Shown here: in pieces, positions 14,401-22,644 of the stretch | Layout: each line of letters starts with the position of its first letter | How positions within the stretch are numbered: the stretch's first letter is position 1 | Source: Triplophysa rosa | Lineage: Eukaryota > Chordata > Actinopteri > Cypriniformes > Nemacheilidae | NCBI RefSeq assembly: GCF_024868665.1 | Contig: NC_079892.1 | Location: 5,417,045 to 5,481,044, forward strand | Reading direction: 5' to 3' | DNA: 64,000 nt | Position numbers and translations under genes: made by a program | Notes under the pieces: model-generated | Databases searched by the model: none | What the model was told of the DNA's origin: nothing | What the model saw: only the letters and a program-made list of their open reading frames with translations

Positions 14401-15079
14401 AAGAAAGTTTACAGTTTAAAGTTTTCAATTAAACAAACAACTGGCATATCGATGCACGCTGGCCTTATCGGTGCCACACATCCATGCGTTATTGAATCTT
14501 AGAATACGGCAGTCAAATCTCGCTTCATCTGGTTTGATTTGTAAAACAAACATTGTTCTGCAGTGTTTTAATATCAAAAACAAGCATATAGTATAGTGTG
14601 TAACAAGCCAGAATTGAAGAAAGCATTTTAGCATTAAAAAAAATAAAAGTCATAAAACACAAAGATTTCACCAAAAGCTTGTTATATACTCAATTTAGTA
14701 AACTCCCACTCACAATAATTGTAATAGAAAAACCATTGTAAAATCCACAAATAACACAGCATCTAAAGTTTGCCGCTTTGCGAAAAAAACGCAAACCTTT
14801 ACGTTACATCACTGAGAACCTTCCATGGAGCTTTAAAACCACCGACTGTCATTTGTAATTCTCACTTAACACATGGAAAGCGCTCTTCATATCCCCGACA
14901 GCTACTGCCAGTGGTCCTCCAGCATCAGTGGGCAGTTCCAATGCATGGAATGTCAGAGAATGAGAGCAGACCCCGATATATCCCTGCACGCATGCAAACA
15001 CGCCAAGGGGACAATGCTTGCTTACCTGCAGCGTGTTGAGGAGAACCTCGACTCCGCCGGAGCCGCTCGGAGCTGCCAT
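1..15079 (-). CDS. agbl1: agbl1, cytosolic carboxypeptidase 4 (CCP4): 5' part, 5 sure exons plus 1 possible
   Basis: CCP4 is a cytosolic M14-type metallocarboxypeptidase that removes glutamates from polyglutamylated proteins such as tubulin. Only its N-terminal armadillo-like region is in this window; the catalytic zinc site is encoded further left. Exons on the minus strand are 15079-15026, 11073-11010, 9298-9152, 6832-6701 and 5987-5894, with a possible sixth at 58-1. All five internal junctions are GT-AG and the phases fit (0,1,1,1,2), giving 491 coding bases, about 164 residues, without a stop. The joined protein follows remembered mammalian AGBL1 in order and spacing: [68 protein letters not shown]. 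The paralogue AGTPBP1 has a longer N-terminus before this point and differs in the [13 protein letters not shown] stretch, so AGBL1 fits better. The divergent neighbour klhl25 matches the human arrangement as remembered. Confidence 0.88.
272..571. mobile_element. TTAAAGG-family foldback MITE
   Basis: The element begins TTAAAGGGAGAGTTCA and ends TGTTCCTTTAA. Its two halves are inverted copies: TTTCAAACCTG...GACTTTC on the left is mirrored by GAAAGTC...CAGGTTTGACATG on the right. The same consensus recurs at about a dozen places in this window. It has no coding capacity. In cyprinids such elements are known as short inverted-repeat transposons of the Angel type; the exact family name is not verified here. 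Confidence 0.85.
1906..2077. mobile_element. TTAAAGG-family MITE, internally deleted
   Basis: Starts TTAAAGGGATAGTTTACCC and ends CGTCTCTTTAA. It is shorter (172 bp) than the roughly 300-bp copies because the middle is missing; GAAATGACATGAGGGTGAAT of the right half is intact. Confidence 0.75.
2893..3003. repeat. AGCTGG/CCAGCT palindromic repeat
   Basis: Several CCAGCT and AGCTGG blocks in alternating orientation (CCAGCTTGAGCTGG, TTCAAGCTGG, AAACCAGCTACTGG) form short hairpins. This pattern is typical of a small fish MITE, but its ends are not clear. Confidence 0.45.
3242..3557. mobile_element. TTAAAGG-family MITE, subfamily with central GTGAATGG hairpin
   Basis: Degraded outer ends (TTTAATGCATAGTTAACGC at left, GACTATACTGTACCTTTAA at right) flank a central hairpin in which CCATTCACTTTCAT pairs with ATGAAAGTGAATGG. 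It has the same outer consensus as the other copies but a different core. Confidence 0.65.
5335..5640. mobile_element. TTAAAGG-family foldback MITE
   Basis: Left end TTAAAGAAATAGTTCACCC, right end GGTTGAACTATCCC. The arms mirror each other (CAGAACGCAAAAGAAGATA against CTTCTTTTGTGTTCTG). It sits about 250 bases downstream of the agbl1 exon 5 donor, inside an older repeat. Confidence 0.8.
5894..5987 (-). CDS. agbl1: agbl1 exon 5
   Basis: 94 bases, entered in phase 1 after a TTTCAG acceptor and left in phase 2 at a GTGAGT donor. With the G from exon 4 it reads [31 protein letters not shown]. It aligns without gaps to the remembered AGBL1 segment with LGINGAMELLFKVITPYT, an armadillo-like helix pair. 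The reverse-strand frame across this stretch is a shadow. Confidence 0.85.
5988..6700 (-). other. agbl1 intron 4
   Basis: 713 bases between exon 4 and exon 5, with GTGAGT donor and TTTCAG acceptor. No recognisable repeat or gene. Confidence 0.75.
6701..6832 (-). CDS. agbl1: agbl1 exon 4
   Basis: 132 bases after a TTCCCCAG acceptor, ending at a GTGAGT donor, phase 1 to phase 1. With the preceding G it reads [20 protein letters not shown] then LRQNV and [13 protein letters not shown]. Family members have D-K-K-F-G at the start and a Leu-rich helix ending in LWALRVFASS at the same distances, so the helical framework is kept while surface positions differ. Confidence 0.88.
7287..7480. mobile_element. 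Palindromic MITE with TA target duplication
   Basis: The left end CACTGAAAAAAGGGTTTCAT is the near-perfect inverse of the right end ATGAAACCCTTTTTTCGGTG. The inner blocks also pair (TAGGGTAAGGATTCACATCT with AGATGTGAATCCTTACCCTA). TA dinucleotides flank both ends, as in Tc1/mariner-type insertions. Confidence 0.85.
7676..7850. repeat. Short AT-rich tandem repeat
   Basis: Two diverged units share AGTATACTTAAAA, ACTTTGCT(T/C)A and GTATACTTAATAAAATGAAC. TACTTACTAC submotifs repeat inside. Confidence 0.7.
8893..9090. mobile_element. TTAAAGG-family MITE, ends truncated
   Basis: Contains ACAGTTCACCCTCATGTCAT, CTTTCTTCTGCAGAACACAA and the mirrored GTTTGGAACGACATGAG, but the outer TTAAAGG ends are lost. 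A C8-9 run lies in the loop near 8993. Confidence 0.75.
9152..9298 (-). CDS. agbl1: agbl1 exon 3
   Basis: 147 bases between a CCTTTAG acceptor and a GTGAGTG donor, phase 1 to phase 1. With the exon 2 overhang it reads [19 protein letters not shown] then [18 protein letters not shown] and HLMAKVGHR. The stretch [18 protein letters not shown] is essentially identical to remembered AGBL1 and is the strongest single match of this gene. It forms an armadillo-like repeat. Confidence 0.93.
9765..10597. mobile_element. hAT-like non-autonomous element inside the MITE
   Basis: Termini TAGGGCTGC and GCAGCCCTA are inverted. The 8 flanking bases (TTTTCATC left, CTATCATC right) match at 6 of 8, fitting an aged hAT 8-bp target duplication. 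No transposase frame. It contains a third element. Confidence 0.75.
9998..10485. mobile_element. Third-level nested element
   Basis: Inside the hAT-like element. The left end TTAAAGCTACAGTTTGTAA and right end TTACAAACTGCACCTTT are inverted. It carries a CTAGAGGGCGC block of the kind frequent in fish DNA transposons. Confidence 0.6.
11010..11073 (-). CDS. agbl1: agbl1 exon 2
   Basis: 64 bases with acceptor TTTGCAG and donor GTGAGA, phase 0 to phase 1. It reads [20 protein letters not shown] then AG with the next exon. Remembered AGBL1 has a D-K-E-S-I-L-T-I-L-K-V-L-G-D-L-L pattern at this place, so the match is clear despite the small size. Too short to be found by open-frame length alone. Confidence 0.88.
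11450..11480. repeat. (AG)n microsatellite
   Basis: Uninterrupted AG dinucleotides. On the minus strand they give a meaningless Ser-Leu run in an open frame. Confidence 0.95.
11990..12100. repeat. Dispersed repeat, copy 1
   Basis: TATATCGCCATCTCTGTTTG, AACATAAAATTG and GTCAAATGAC recur in the same order at 16590-16690, with indels. No ends recognised. Confidence 0.5.
13610..13795. mobile_element. Palindromic MITE, CACTGTAAAAA ends, TA target site
   Basis: The left CACTGTAAAAATTGATTTGT and right ACAAATCATTTTTACAGTG are inverted. Internal TAAAAATATTAGTTA pairs with TTAACTAATATTTTTA. TA flanks each side, as in Tc1/mariner-derived MITEs. Confidence 0.85.
15026..15079 (-). CDS. agbl1: agbl1 exon 1 with start codon
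   Basis: 54 bases from the ATG to a GTAAGC donor, reading [18 protein letters not shown]. The start has an almost ideal Kozak setting, CCCACCATGG. The EVLLNTLQ end matches the remembered AGBL1 N-terminus (EASGLQVLLHTLQ pattern), and the phase-0 junction leads directly into exon 2. Confidence 0.88.
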
Positions 15080-15300
15080 GGTGGGCCGTGTCCGTGCTGG
15101 AGAATTGACAGGGAGTGAGAGGAGACACAGAAGGGAGACGAGGGAGAAAAAGGAGAGAGAGACGTCAGACTGAGTGACACACGGGCAACACGTTCCCCCT
15201 CTGAGCCGCTTTAACAAGACAGACGGGTGCAGTTAAAGCCGCGAGGGGTTTAGCCTGCCGCCTGAAACCTTATCTCTTTCGATAAACCCACGGGCCCTTC
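15080..15300 (-). promoter_or_regulatory. agbl1 5' UTR and promoter region (proposed)
   Basis: Immediately upstream of the agbl1 start. The minus strand is pyrimidine-rich (CT tracts from the GAGAGAG run) and carries a GACGTCA CRE-like motif at 15161-15167. No TATA box placed convincingly. The start site cannot be fixed from sequence. Confidence 0.35.
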
Positions 15301-15896
15301 CAGTTGTGCCCGGACATTGAGATGAGGCTCCTATTAAAAGGGTCTGACGGGACACACGGATTAAACCAAGCCGAGTATTTCACAGGAAAGAGGACAAGGG
15401 CTGGAGGGATTTCAAAAGCTGAGGACTCTTGTAGCAGAGCATGTACAGTATGTGTGTGAGAAGGAATACAGGACAGTGCGCTTGAATGCGGCCTGGCATG
15501 ATATTAAAGAAAAAATGAAAACTATACTGTTGTTTAGCCTTCCTCGTGTCGCTTTATGTTTGTATGTTTGTATCGGTCGTATGTGCAGCACCAAAAGCGA
15601 AATTTTTGAAATAAGTTTTTTACACAGTCATTGCCTTTTTATATTATGCTTTTGTATATTTTTCAATAAGGAACTTGACAGTCTTTCTGACAGGTCACTT
15701 TGTTACTATAATGTTGTTTGGAAAGAGTTGCGTTACGAAAAACAGCATATAGGTTTGGAATGACATGCCACAGGTGAAACTGGAGAGCAAACAACTTCTC
15801 AGATCTCCTTCGAAAAAAAATCTTAACCACGTCTCAAAGCGTGCTCAAACTTGTTAAGAAAGCAAAAAAAATCTATTCGCACACAGTATATTATTT

Positions 15897-16302
15897 TAGG
15901 AGAAACACTGTTAATGCTTAAATGAAACAACTGAGAAACCCAGTGCGCATCTAAGCAATGAAAAGTGGTTCAAGTCATTTGGACTTAAGTTGCATAAACT
16001 TAGCCGCTAAATTAAGACTGAGTTAGGACTAATTAGTCTTACTTTTCATATTTCAATTAGTCCAATCTACCTTTTTATGTAACTGATTTAAAGAAGTCAT
16101 GACCAGTCTTGAAGAAAAAAATTAGACGACTTACTACTAAGACTAGTCTAAGCAGTTTATGCAACCGGCCCCAGGACTATGCCTTAGTTAAATTCATTTA
16201 TTTAAGTCGCTTTTATTAACATGCCTTTGATTTTTTTAGGTAAGACAGCTCAAACTTTCATTTTAGTCTAGGACTAGTCCTAGTGAAATGTGTTTCTCCT
16301 AG
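15897..16302. mobile_element. MITE with TAGGAGAAACAC ends, containing an inner palindrome
   Basis: TAGGAGAAACAC at the left is inverted as GTGTTTCTCCTA at the right. Inside, 15989-16172 forms its own palindrome (GTTGCATAAACT against AGTTTATGCAAC) rich in GACTAGTC-type motifs. Confidence 0.6.
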
Positions 16303-16589
16303 TTATTCCCAAGCTAAGCTTAGATATTAATACAGTACACAGTTGTTGTGTTCAATGTTTACAGCTATAATTTTCCACACACTGTGCCACTAGTGTCATC
16401 AACAGATGATTAAACGTTTCTTAACATGGAACGAATACATAAACATGTTCACCCATATAAAAAAAGTAAATATGCATCTTGTTTAGCAAATTCTTGAAAT
16501 GCATGTGTGTGAGGGCGACAGAAATGACAAGCAATAGTAAAAATAATGTCCTTTTGATTTTTAGTACATTCCTACATAGTGTATCTGTA

Positions 16590-16690
16590 ACTTTTTTCTC
16601 TATATCACTATCTGTGTTTGTAACATAAAATTGTCGGATACATGATGCACTTATCTTTACATTGAAGTCAAATGACCCCAACGTGGCTGA
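16590..16690. repeat. Dispersed repeat, copy 2
   Basis: Same ordered blocks as 11990-12100 (TATATCACTATCTGTGTTTG, AACATAAAATTG, GTCAAATGAC). Confidence 0.5.
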
Positions 16691-16725
16691 CATTTCCCAT
16701 TACTTGACAGCTCAAACTATATAAA

Positions 16726-16938
16726 CCAGTGGTTCTCAACACTTCCAGGGGGACCTCAGAATGACTAATAATGTAAAATTAGACAAAACGAGCAAGATAT
16801 TTTTCATTATTTGTCCATGAATAATTGTTTATTTTATGTTTTTCAGTTGATGTTAAGCTCTAAAATATTATATTGTGGGGGGGGCTTTGTATATTCAATG
16901 GGGGGCTTTGGAGTCAAAAAGGTTGAGAACATCAATTA
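16726..16938. mobile_element. hAT-Charlie-like MITE, degraded right end
   Basis: The left end CAGTGGTTCTCAAC resembles the termini of MER5/Charlie-type hAT elements. The right end GGTTGAGAAC is its partial inverse. The interior has G-rich runs. Confidence 0.55.
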
Positions 16939-17153
16939 AATGTGAAGAGTTTGTTTCCAAAATGAGATAACTCGTGTTTTTATTGTTATCGTGTTTTTAT
17001 TGTGTTTTATTGTGTTAGTTAGCTGTATTTTTTTTGTTTTTATGGCTTACATCAAAACAAACCAACTGCAGTTTGATTGATACTAATTGGAATGCACAAT
17101 AAAAAAATGAAAAAGAAAATCCCTGAGTTATCTCATTTTGAAACCATACTCTT

Positions 17154-17173
17154 CATATATATATATATATATA
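17154..17173. repeat. (AT)n tract
   Basis: Simple AT dinucleotide run. Similar tracts lie near 4373-4389. Confidence 0.85.
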
Positions 17174-19146
17174 AGCTTATTATTGGAAATCATGGTAAAA
17201 TGAGACAGTTTATGACTGGTAGAGGCCTTTCAACTCACATTCAAATGACCTACAAACTTGCATCATTTATTGACATTAAATAAATCCATTTAATTCGATT
17301 GTATTATGACTCTTTTAAGATTTGGTTGGTTGTTCTGTAGTATTGTTCTTTCATAACGCCAATGCTTACTGCAGAAATGAAACGTTTGTGAATAATTAAT
17401 TCCGTATAATTACTTTTATGCTTTCCACTGAAGGTTACGCTTCAGCATGAATTGGCATATTCGATGCGTGACAAGGTAAGAACAAAATGCTGATGTTTTC
17501 AAAAGCGAGCCAAGCCATTCTCACAGCTCCATTAACTGTATATTTCCCAAAAGCTCATGATTGACAGATTTTTGGTACGGCCACAGGTGACCGTGTGTAA
17601 AAGGACAGAGTGTGAAATCGTTGCCAACACACACACACTTAGCACTCAAACCCTTTAAGGTTGGCTGTGGGAATGAACCAGCTATGCGGTTGTTTTTTGT
17701 GGTGGTGCTCTTTGCACGTCATCATCCCTCACACCCTATCTCAATCAGGACAAGCATTTATTCCTGTAATTTAATGTGGAGCACGGCTCAAAATGTCCCA
17801 TCAGGCCAAATCAAGCATATTGTCTCCGGCTGCATACACGGGGCTATTTTTACCTCCGTTTTAGGACACGGAACATCAGTAGAGGGCATGAATCCTGGCT
17901 GATGACAGCCCTGGTGTAACTGATGAGATCAAGATGTTGTCTAGAGAAATCAAAGTGAGCATAAACATTCTACATAGACAGGACCGCCGATTCACGACTT
18001 ATCCTGAGCTGGACTGCATTGCGTCGGTGCCTCGTAAGAGTTTAACAGAACGTTTGTATAACAGCGAAACCAATGACACAGCACCTGTCACGCCGTAGCA
18101 TTTGCGTTTTGCCATCAAACCGTTTTGCATTAACGGTCCAATCAGAGCTAGTGTTTATTGTCAGCAGATGATGAAGGCTTATGTGCATCATTAGCCGATT
18201 CGCTGGCGAAGTCCTTCGACTCTGTGGTTTTGTTTATGTTTAAAAAAGCCAAAAAGACATCTGTCGGAACGTGGAAAGGCTGATTAATCTTTGCAGATGG
18301 AACGTAAGCCATATGTAGTGTTTTCATTACTGGTTTTTGAAGCGTATACCGTTTGCTAACATCCGACTAACTCTGCACTGACGTTATGATTTATGCTGAT
18401 CTGAAACACTGACGCCAACATAAATTAGCTAAAACAAAAATGAGTAAGAAGCAACTTTAAAAAACTTCATGCAAAACATCAAGGAACATAATTTGCAGTT
18501 TATTTAAGGTGAGTGTCTATGCCGATTATTTGAAGTATTTTAAAAACAAACACCCTGGACGAACTGCAACCTGAAAGTCAAATGACTGATCCCTGAACGC
18601 ACGCCGATCCGGATCTGTGTCTTGGGTGTCAGGTTCAAGCCGCTAATACCAAGAAGGGACCTTGACTCGTTCCCAGGTCAGAGATGAGCTGACGCAGGGC
18701 GTGCTAACAACAGCTCCTGGCCTTCCACGGCATCTGTCTTCACCTTCGCCCTGTTCCGAGTGACCCGGCGGGTCATTATCCGACTTGATACGCATTTCGC
18801 GAGTTCAGGTTTCAGTGCTTTGCGTTTCCAAATGTTCCACTTGTTCCCGGGCTAAAATAAGAATTAAAGGCTCCTGCTAATTGCAGGCGTGATCAGGGTT
18901 TCATTTTAGGGCATGATAGACAAGCCCATGAGAGGTAATGGGTTATGACAAGTACCCTTCTTCAGTTCAGAGAGAGATCACCAACAATTGTCTTCAAGTA
19001 GCTGAAAGACACTTAGATAGTACCAGTAAATTGGTTAAAGAAATATGAATATTATTAATCAAACAAATACTGTTCTGACGATCGAATGAATGAAAACGGC
19101 AGCATGTCTCTTACAGATCAATTCAGTTCTATCAGAATTCACAAAT

Positions 19147-19455
19147 TTAAAGGTATAGCATCATAAAATAAAAATCCTGTCTTCCTGACTTTTATTCACC
19201 CTCACATCGATCAAAACCTGTACGTGATTCTTTCTACTGTGAAATACAAAAGAAGATATTTGGAGAAATGTCTCTGTGGTTTTGTGTCCATACAAAGAAA
19301 GTCAATGGGGGATAATGTTGTTGTTTGGGTACCAACCTTTTTCAGAATATCTTTTTATTTTGTTCTGCATAATAAAGTAAGTCATTCAAGTTTGGAATGA
19401 CATGGGGGTGCATAAATGACGAAAAATATATTTTGGGGTGAACTATCCCTTCAAG
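19147..19455. mobile_element. TTAAAGG-family foldback MITE, diverged
   Basis: Starts TTTAAAGGTATAGC and ends GGGGTGAACTATCCCTTCAA, with mirrored AAAAGAAGATATTTGG and CAGAATATCTTTTTATTTTG. Confidence 0.8.
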
Positions 19456-19612
19456 CATGGAGTAGCCATGCAAATCACTTTCACTTCAATTCTTATACAT
19501 TTATGAACGATGTTTATGACATTTCAAAACTGTGTATGTTTTTACAAACAATATTAGCTAAACAACAATAAAGAAAACATCAATGCTGAGAGATCATTAC
19601 ATATGTAGCTTT

Positions 19613-20531
19613 AGGGCTGGGCAAAAAAAATGAAAAATCGATTAATCGTTTTTTTAAACAGATCATTTCGATATCCATTCTCAAAAGCTGTGAATCAATT
19701 TTTTTTCTTTCATATTTACGCAAGCACAGAACGTTCATTTACGTGAATGTTATTGCTACTACTATCCACTAGATGTCACTTTTCCTTTTACAACGGGTGG
19801 ATGTTACAACAGGGAGTCTCCTTCATTCATTGCTTCATTAACATGGGATCCGGGTGTGTCATGGAATTTAACATCACCTTCACGTGATTGCAGCCTCTAT
19901 TTACAGCTATTTTTGTGAAATTTTAAAATAAATGTTCTGTTTCAATATACCCAAGTGTTTTAAAGTTTAATATACAGGTTTGTGGCTCTTCAATTCATTT
20001 TTTAATTCACCATTGTAATGTGATATTTACTGATCTTTTTTAGAAATATCTATAGGATTTGTATTAAATCTATACCCAGATAGCAAGCAACCATTGAATC
20101 AATGTTAAAAAAATGTAATTTGTCAATGTTAATTGCGTTGAATCAATATCACTTTTGCACCTGCAATTTGTTGAAAAAATGTTGAAATTTCAACAATGTT
20201 TTCTTTAACCGGTCATGTTTAAAAGTAAACTTTTCAAAACATCTCTTTCTCTATCAATGTATAAGTGTTCTTATTAAAGCACTACTGTAAACATTGAAAG
20301 TGGTTAAAGAGTTGCCTGATCACAATAATGGTGATTTGTTTAAATTTCTAAAAACATCTACATTAATTGCAGGTGCAAAAGTGATATTGATTCAATGCAA
20401 TTAACATTGACAAATCAACTATTTTTTAACATTGATTCAATGGTTGCTTGCTATCTGGGTAATCATTGACTCGAATCGAGAGCTTGTGAATCGGAATCGA
20501 ATCGGAACATCAGAATCGATACCCAGCCCTA
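19613..20531. mobile_element. hAT-like element AGGGCTGGG...CCCAGCCCT
   Basis: Terminal AGGGCTGGGCA is inverted at the right as TACCCAGCCCT. Flanking 8-mers GTAGCTTT and GTAGCTAT match at 7 of 8, fitting a hAT target duplication. Subterminal ATCGATT/AATCGAAT motifs are typical. No transposase frame. It is interrupted by the palindrome at 20074-20460. Confidence 0.75.
20074..20460. mobile_element. MITE with about 100-bp inverted repeats, nested in the hAT-like element
   Basis: ACCCAGATAGCAAGCAACCA at the left is perfectly inverted as TGGTTGCTTGCTATCTGGGT at the right. Pairing continues through CATTGAATCAATGTTAA and the CACTTTTGCACCTGCAAT / ATTGCAGGTGCAAAAGTG block. Confidence 0.85.
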
Positions 20532-21608
20532 GTAGCTATGTCGTGATAAAGAAGTTTCTTTATTGTAATTTATGTATGTTATGTTAACATTATTGTTTTT
20601 GTTGAATACTTGATGTTGCTGCATAATTTATATTATCTTATGCAATATGTAACTTAGAGAACAATATTTATGTATTGTGAAAAGCAGTATACAAATATGA
20701 AATGTGAATTGAATACCATATGGAAAAACCAGAGGGCAGAATAGCAAACATGACAGCGACAACACCTCAAAACAAAGTTAACTGTATTAAGTCATGATGA
20801 CAGTTCCACAAATATTTGCCATATAACTGGATGACAACAACAGCACCACATACCGTTGAACATGTTACTTAACCTAGACATGGTATGTATTTTGACAAGA
20901 AAACTTATATAACACAACTTTCCTCAGTTACTTTGTCCATTGGCACAGACCTCTCAAACACGAAGCTCAAGAAGCATAAGAGGCCTTGAACAAATTCAAA
21001 GATGATGCAGGATGTTCTCCACCCACATCTTACCCCCCACTCCCCCCCAGACATTACTCGACATTTCCCTCGAGTAAGAGCTCTATTTAAAAACATTTTT
21101 GACCTTCTTGTCTGACCGGGCTAAAGACTAAAAGGCTTAAGACGAGAATCAAACACGCCCCGAGATGCGGCACACCAAAGAGAATCTCCATCTTTCACCG
21201 TTCCTCATTCGATGCACAGCTAAACCGGCCGTTGCTATTAGACCTTGCACAATATCGCATCAGTGGGTGGTCCCTTTTGCCCTGGGCCCACTCTGTAGGC
21301 TACACTATGGATCTTTGATCACAAAACACCAGTCAATATCCCCGATTGGCCTTATAACATGATTATCAAGCTTTTTACTGTCATTTGACATTGTTTTGGC
21401 AATCGAGTGGGTAACTCCATAGGCCTTTTGGAAAGCCGATGCACATTTGAGTCTCAGCCAGGGCTCAAGGGTGGCTCTGGTCGACTTCTCTGTCATGCAG
21501 ACAAACTTGAATGTTGTTGGGTGGGGATTATCAGATCATTTGTACTGTGATGTAAAGGGCATGATGAAGTTCACAAGCTTAGATAGGCAGATTGGCAGAT
21601 AGACAGAT

Positions 21609-21610
21609 AC

Positions 21611-21641
<31 letters not shown>

Positions 21642-21642
21642 G
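21609..21642. repeat. (ACAG)n microsatellite
   Basis: Eight perfect tetranucleotide units with imperfect GATA/GACA edges. Confidence 0.95.
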
Positions 21643-21769
21643 GTAGATAGTAAATCATCTACAGAAGACTTAAGAAAAATCAATGCTCTCATCGATCACA
21701 ATCAACTCAGTAAAATACCAGCACTACGTGGGATCAAAGGTAGAAGTCTATTACATGTCCGTAACTGCA

Positions 21770-21890
21770 TCAGAATCAGAATCAGAATCAGAAGAGCTTT
21801 ATTGCCAAGTGTGCTTGCACACACAAGGAATTTTCTTTGGTGTTGGAAGCTTCTAGTACAGACATTTAACACAATGACAATACAATATTC
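21770..21890 (-). repeat. Probable non-LTR retrotransposon 3' end with (GATTCT)n tail
   Basis: AGAATC hexamers run into GAGCTTTATTGCCAAGTGTG and ACACAAGGAATTTTCTTTGG, a sequence widely repeated in ray-finned fish and recalled as the 3' end of a LINE or SINE read in reverse. Orientation inferred from the tail. Confidence 0.45.
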
Positions 21891-22336
21891 AATATGCATA
21901 CGGTTTCTTAAAATAGACAGGCAACAGACTTGGATAAACTACACTACGAATCGTAACATAAAGAGTTGATATTCCGTTCGCGGCACTGAGATCCAAGGAT
22001 CCCAGCCATTCACTTCTGAGTAGAATGATAAATTAAGAGTCACCGACCTGTGGCAGACAGATGGAAAAAAGATCAACCTCTGCTCCAAGCCAAGTGTGAG
22101 TGTACATTTCAGTATGCCGCTGCATTAATAAAACAAACAATAAATCTATATTACATAGAGAGCTTAAGTATTTATGAGAGTATGAGATAAGTGACGTGTA
22201 AAAAAAATGCAGATAAATAATTAAATTTTCCATCAAACCAGTTTAGTGGTAATCAAAATATTGAGTAAAATGATGTCAAATGGTGAAAAAGACAAAGTCT
22301 TAGCAAGCCCACAATCTGATAAACATATGATCAGCA

Positions 22337-22644
22337 TTTAAAGTGATAGTTCAACCAAAAATGAAAATTCTGTCATCATTCACTCACCCTCTTGTCATTT
22401 CAAACCTGTATGACTTTCTTCCTTCCGCAAAACACAAAAGACGATATTTTAAAGAATGTTGCTAACTGGCCCCCATTCACTTGCATTGGTTTTGTGTCCA
22501 CACTATAGAAGTAAAACCAACTTTCTTCAAAATATCTTCTTTTGTGTTCTGCGGAAGAAAGAAAGTCATACAGGTTTGAAACGACAAGAGGGTGAGTAAA
22601 TGATGACAGAATTTTTATTTTTGAAAATTTTCATCACTTTAAGG
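22337..22644. mobile_element. TTAAAGG-family foldback MITE
   Basis: Starts TTTAAAGTGATAGTTCAACC and ends TTTCATCACTTTAA. Arms are well preserved (ACAAAAGACGATATTTTAAA with AAAATATCTTCTTTTGTG). Confidence 0.85.

Larger units (their letters stand above)
11074..15025 (-). other. agbl1 intron 1
   Basis: About 4.0 kb. Contains an (AG)n tract (11450-11480), a dispersed repeat piece near 11990-12100 that recurs at 16590-16690, and a TA-flanked MITE (13610-13795). A stretch near 12700-13050 with mixed composition and no repeat signs may be conserved non-coding DNA. No other exon seen. Confidence 0.65.

Noticed and set aside
14849..15217. 122-codon minus-strand frame over the agbl1 start
   Set aside because: It is in a different frame from exon 1 and crosses the 5' UTR, exon and intron. 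The MAAPSGSGG frame with Kozak context and splice donor is the real one.
21592..21969. 125-codon plus-strand frame
   Set aside because: It begins in the (ACAG)n microsatellite and runs through a retrotransposon 3' end.
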